Assembly (NCBI GenBank): GCA_944470555.2
Contig: OX104134.1
Coordinates: 56,163,890-56,227,889 of the forward strand
Origin: Heterobilharzia americana
Lineage: Eukaryota > Platyhelminthes > Trematoda > Strigeidida > Schistosomatidae
Reading direction: 5' to 3'
Length of the DNA: 64,000 nucleotides
The notes under the pieces were generated by a model that saw nothing but the letters and a program-made list of their open reading frames with translations, was not told the DNA's origin and ran no database searches. The position numbers were made by a program, and so were the translations under genes. Shown here piece by piece: positions 61,301-64,000 of the stretch. Every line of letters begins with the position of its first letter. The stretch's first letter is position 1.

Positions 61301-61568
61301 CCCACGTTTACTTTCGCTTTCATCGAGAGAAGACACATCGGCCAATTGGCTTCCCGAAGGCTTTCACCAACTGGCGTCATTTCGCCTCTCCGATTCCAGC
61401 GGGGAATAAGTTTGTTTTCATTTTTTATATTTTGTTTGTGCTTTGAAGTTTCTTTAGCGGTTAGATTTGTTTTACGGGGTAGGGTTGCTAGCCCTATGCC
61501 CAACCTTCCCTCTTTACCCGGGCTTAGGACCGGCTAGTAACTAGTAAACTAGTTAACCAGGCGAGGTT
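58354..61568 (-). mobile_element. Full-length RTE-type non-LTR retrotransposon
   Basis: A 3.2-kb element lies between two copies of CTTACTTAAATCAA (58340-58353 and 61569-61582), a 14-base target-site duplication. It begins on the - strand with AACCTCGCC at 61568, the same 5' terminus as in the old copy ending at 51479, and ends in a short (TAA)n tail at 58371-58354. It has no LTRs, no separate ORF1 and a very short 5' leader. The single intact ORF and clean duplication suggest a recent, full-length insertion. The layout (one APE endonuclease-RT ORF, short 3' region, simple-repeat tail) is that of the RTE clade, to which the schistosome SR2 family also belongs. I cannot say which named family this is. 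Confidence 0.94.
58369..61380 (-). CDS. RTE endonuclease / reverse transcriptase polyprotein
   Basis: The intact frame nicks target DNA and copies the element's RNA by target-primed reverse transcription. Residue numbers count from a TTG at 61503. The APE-type endonuclease has TWNVRT (69-74), the catalytic Glu100 in GICESRW, GDMNAKLGG (208-216), NQIDF (275-279) and SDH (303-305). The reverse transcriptase has GPDGI (554-558), WRGITLL (611-617), QAGFRKYKSC (644-653), NFIDFEKAFDSVD (677-689, Asp680), GVKQGCLLSP (736-745) and FADD (780-783). A His/Gln run (824-832) precedes the C-terminal region with LLYGSETW, RWIGHALRRP and GRPRVTWRR. The first ATG is at 61380 (1003 codons), but the frame is open back to a stop at 61536-61534. 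The stop codon is the first TAA of the tail. Confidence 0.95.
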   Translation of the reverse strand: MTPVGESLREANWPMCLLSMKAKVNVGTWNVRTMFEPSKAAQIAKEMRRYNIEVLGICESRWNGSGLSKLSTGESIIYSGHPDANHEHTEGVAIMMSSRASKALMQWEPISSRIMTARFNSKGRKVTIIQCYAPTNNAEQEKKEDFYRQLQSTLDKTSVGDIKILMGDMNAKLGGDNTGRELTMGREALGEMNENGELFAEFCAFNDLVIGGSVFRHKDIHKATWTSPDGHTKNQIDFISISRKWRRSLLNTRSRRGADVGSDHYLVQGTFQIKLKAFKEAGDRPQFKYNTRKLKDETTKEIFKAAIKTKWETSRDIPEETCVEEHWKSLKAMWKETCTAVLGRKKKEDKEWISTDTWKLIEERRMVKQKINQCKDAQRQEELSTMYKTLDKEVKKSARKDKRHFYDTLASEAEQAAGKRDLTTLYQITRLLSGKRPTQMKPIKDEEGNLITKEEKQRKRWADHFKKLLNRPPPALRPEIPPAAAELQVNINPPTKMEVLNAIKLLKGGKAAGPDGIPPEALRTDAETTADMLTPLLQKVWKEEKVPDDWKKGYLVKLPKKGDLSACKNWRGITLLSTPSKILSRIILERLKDALDSKLRPEQAGFRKYKSCADQIATLRIIIEQSVEWQSALYLNFIDFEKAFDSVDREVIWKLLQYYGVPQTFIRLIQQLYEDATCQVIHNGKLSDAFEVKTGVKQGCLLSPMIFLIVVDWIMQQTVGSEKRGIHWTTEKNLEDLDFADDLCLMSHKLEDLQAKTNKLTEEAAKTGLQVNIEKTEVMKIPHHHHQQQQQTPITVNGRNLKEVTSFTYLGSTVSTTGGTDEDVKVRIGKARQAFISLKPVWRSSALSMRNKIRIFNTNVKSVLLYGSETWRVTKGISNKLQTFINNCLRSLLKIRWPEKISNKELWERTNQEPITQQICRKKWRWIGHALRRPTEDITRQALEWNPYGKRRVGRPRVTWRRSCEEEMRASGLSWNQVQKISENRGHWRRATEALCSTRNPRD

Positions 61569-61582
61569 CTTACTTAAATCAA

Positions 61583-62959
61583 AGCAACCGAAAATTCCAC
61601 CAGGCTTGTGTCTGTTGGCAACAGAAACTTAAGAACTCCTAATACATTAAAATTTATGGTATAACTGTCAGTTTCTCAAATGTGTTTGTATTACACAAAA
61701 GCAGTAACCTTTAATAACTGGAACATTCTTCCTGAATGTTACTCCGACTAACGAAACAAACTATCACCATCACGAAGCTGTAGTAGTACTGTTTAGGCAG
61801 CACGAATGGGAGCACAAATAAACTGTTTGGCATTTGAATATAACTTAGTAATTCCCATTGTAACATCAAGAACCAGATATTCAGCGAAGAGACTCTTTTC
61901 AACGAATTTATTTTCAAGCTGTACAATCGTATATATATAACCACTATGACTTCATCATAGTATACAATAGGGGTGCTTCCTTACCTGATACACAAACATA
62001 AATATTGTGACTGATGGTTAGTTAATGAATATATATATCAGATTATAATAGAAATAAATGAAGATGATTAAGTCATGTTAAAACTTACGCTGGAGCATAA
62101 TTACATACAATTACCAGTTTTCCTTTACACTCCTTTATACCACATCCAATATGTTTCATATTCGCCCAAACCATCTGAAAAAAAAAACAGTGATTATAAT
62201 ATATGAATAGTCAAACGAAAGTAGTTTTCATCTCAGAAAAAGATGATTCAGTGAAAAATTACTTTGTTCTAGTGTAGTGGGCGTTACTGATAAGAGTGCG
62301 TATAAGTAGTATATATGTTGAGAGGATGGTAGAAATCATAAGGAATTACTAGCAGTGTGTAAGGATTCCATCAAGAGAAAGGCAACAGACAAGACAGGCG
62401 TATGAAGAGTAAATGAAGAAAGAAACAGAAGAGGGAATGAAGCACATTTTGCAAATGACAGTTTTAGTGCAAGGTGTATCATATTCAACGACGACTATCC
62501 CACTTGCCTCCTTCATACCTGCCTTCTTGCTTCTCTCACCAGTATGTAACTCCTTAAGAAGGGATAACCTTAAAGTCGACATGGATCGATGTCTAGATTT
62601 TCACGTGTCACAGCCAGGTTGGAATACAACAAAAGATGATTAGTGATGAGTCACACTTTTCAACTACATCATTCTCAAACTGTACAATCATATAACATGA
62701 ATATAAAGTATTCACATAATAACAGAAAAGGGTAACACTAGAGTAGAATATGATTCGATTTTTATTGATTTCTTAGACTTATCATGCACAATAGAACCTT
62801 ATTGTTTACTGGATTACACATTTCGGACATCATTTATTGTTCATAGTCATCATATCAGGATGAGTACACCCCTATTTGAGATATCCTTTATACAGTCCTA
62901 ATTTACTCGTCACTTTTGTGAGATGAATAGTGAAGCTTTCCATATATCTGGAACAGGTG
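61583..62959. other. Intergenic, no gene recognised
   Basis: Short frames at 61711-61944 (-) and 62349-62643 (both strands) show no domain. The last few hundred bases may already be eroded PLE sequence. Confidence 0.4.
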
Positions 62960-64000
62960 CTGAGTTATTCCTGTTGCATATATATATAAAATATACAAAC
63001 AAACAGAAGCAGTTATCATGGAATCACTGATATCCCCTATAATGGTTGACATATTCATGGATAGAAGGGAATGGATGGCTATCGGAACATTTACTCCAAC
63101 TTCAAACATATATTTTTGATATGTAGATGACACAGTGTTAAAATAGAAACATATTCATAATTTCTTCACACATTTACACTCAGTAATAAATGCAATCCAA
63201 CTAGCTTATGAATTGGAACATGGTGGAATGAGAATTAGCGATATTGGGTTGCTGAGCATCATAGAAACAAGATGGAAGTTGACAAACTAATATCTACAGA
63301 AAGCCTTCTTGGACTTCAAATCTTCTCATCCTATGCCAGTCAGTTAAAGTTGGCGTAGTAAAGTGTCTAATTAGCAGGACTGAAAAACTCACTAGTAGAA
63401 GAGAAGATCTAAGACAAGAAACTGGATACATTTAAAAAGACGTTTTAATCATCAACAATTACTCTCTCAAATTAATTGATAAGTTCCTTAGGAATTGCAA
63501 GAAAAATATTAGTAACACAATCGTCATTAATGGTAGTAATAATAGTAATGGGAGTACTGTGAAGAGAGAATACTAAACCTCTACAGTATAAGCATAAAAC
63601 AAGGAAGGTGCCTCAGAAATACTACGTAGGATTCCCAATAAGGCTGACTGGGTTTACAGTGTCATTTCAACCTAAAACTCACTTCGAAATAAGCTTTGTG
63701 AGTTACAAGACCCTACTGGATTCAATTGAGTAGAATAACTTCGTTTACCAAATCCCTGGCATCGATTGCGAGGTCAAATATATAGGTGAAAGTAGTGGAT
63801 TAGAGTCAATTAGGCTGTTTGAGCACATTAACTTATCTAGGTGACAATTGGTAGATCGTAGTAAGGTAAGGAATTTAGACAAAAGCTCGACCATAGATAT
63901 TATGCATACAATTACAGAATAGGATGGGATAGGGTGAAAATCCTTAAAACTAACATAACAGGGTTGAAGGGGTGATTGATAACTGAGTCTTTGTTTATCG
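62960..64000 (+). pseudogene. Decayed Penelope-like element, RT plus GIY-YIG, reaching the window edge
   Basis: The + strand carries PLE motifs in the right order but in shifting frames. YKQTEAVIMESLISPIMVDI, then IFMD, precedes YVDD (63120-63131, with a stop just before it), then HNFFTHLHSVINAIQ, YELEHGG and the thumb motif VKVGVVKCLISRTEKLTSR (from 63343). After a linker comes the nuclease, NFVYQIPGIDCEVKYIGESS (from 63737), then RLFEHI. The Gly-rich GSP..P of active PLE polymerases reads ESLISP. Multiple stops and frame changes mean it is dead. The nuclease resembles a different PLE lineage from the fragment at 39.7-40.1 kb (single C before KYIGES rather than C.C.ASYIGRT). Confidence 0.85.

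Noticed and set aside
58565..61537. Many + strand frames of 60-130 codons
   Set aside because: Antisense shadows of the intact RTE ORF.
1..64000. CRISPR arrays, bacterial operons, rRNA genes, LTR retrotransposons
   Set aside because: No regularly spaced repeats, ribosome-binding-site organised genes, rRNA-like blocks or paired long terminal repeats were seen.

Overview
This AT-rich eukaryotic window carries the 3' end of one animal gene with long introns, followed by intergenic DNA crowded with retroelements. The mix points to a blood fluke (Schistosoma or a close relative): RTE-type non-LTR retrotransposons, Penelope-like elements (PLEs) with GIY-YIG nuclease domains, and tRNA-like SINEs carrying hammerhead ribozyme folds that match the schistosome Sm-alpha layout. 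The species cannot be fixed from sequence alone. There are no bacterial-style operons.

Region 1 (1-10748, + strand): four phase-compatible exons at 2189-2362, 3336-3436, 7968-8060 and 10568-10748 encode the C-terminus of a netrin receptor UNC5. They hold the end of the UPA domain, a linker and a complete death domain with the stop codon. The ectodomain, membrane span, ZU5 domain and start of UPA must lie upstream of the window. A PLE relic sits antisense in the last intron.

Region 2 (10.7-40 kb) has no gene I can support. It holds a decayed non-LTR reverse transcriptase (13.3-14.8 kb, -), two abutting PLE fragments in opposite orientation (19.8-20.3 kb), several SINE copies with a pol III-like head and a decayed hammerhead (23.9, 30.0, 30.3, 36.0 and 38.9 kb), a near-perfect inverted repeat with 66-bp arms and no spacer (33.4-33.5 kb), and a PLE GIY-YIG fragment (39.7-40.1 kb).

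Region 3 (40.9-61.6 kb) contains three copies of one RTE lineage, all on the - strand. One is a young 5'-truncated copy with a target-site duplication (40.9-41.9 kb). One is an old, frameshifted copy that lost its 3' end (48.7-51.5 kb). The third is a full-length copy with an intact endonuclease/reverse transcriptase ORF, a (TAA)n tail and a target-site duplication (58.35-61.57 kb), and may be recently active. Between them lie two more hammerhead SINEs (42.5-42.8 and 54.2-54.5 kb), a coding-like membrane-segment stretch with broken frame (54.85-55.38 kb), and a small relic of the 13-kb element type (57.1 kb).

Region 4 (61.6-64 kb): a decayed PLE on the + strand (YVDD reverse transcriptase, then GIY-YIG) runs toward the window's right edge.

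All protein-family calls come from reading motifs by eye; no search was run.
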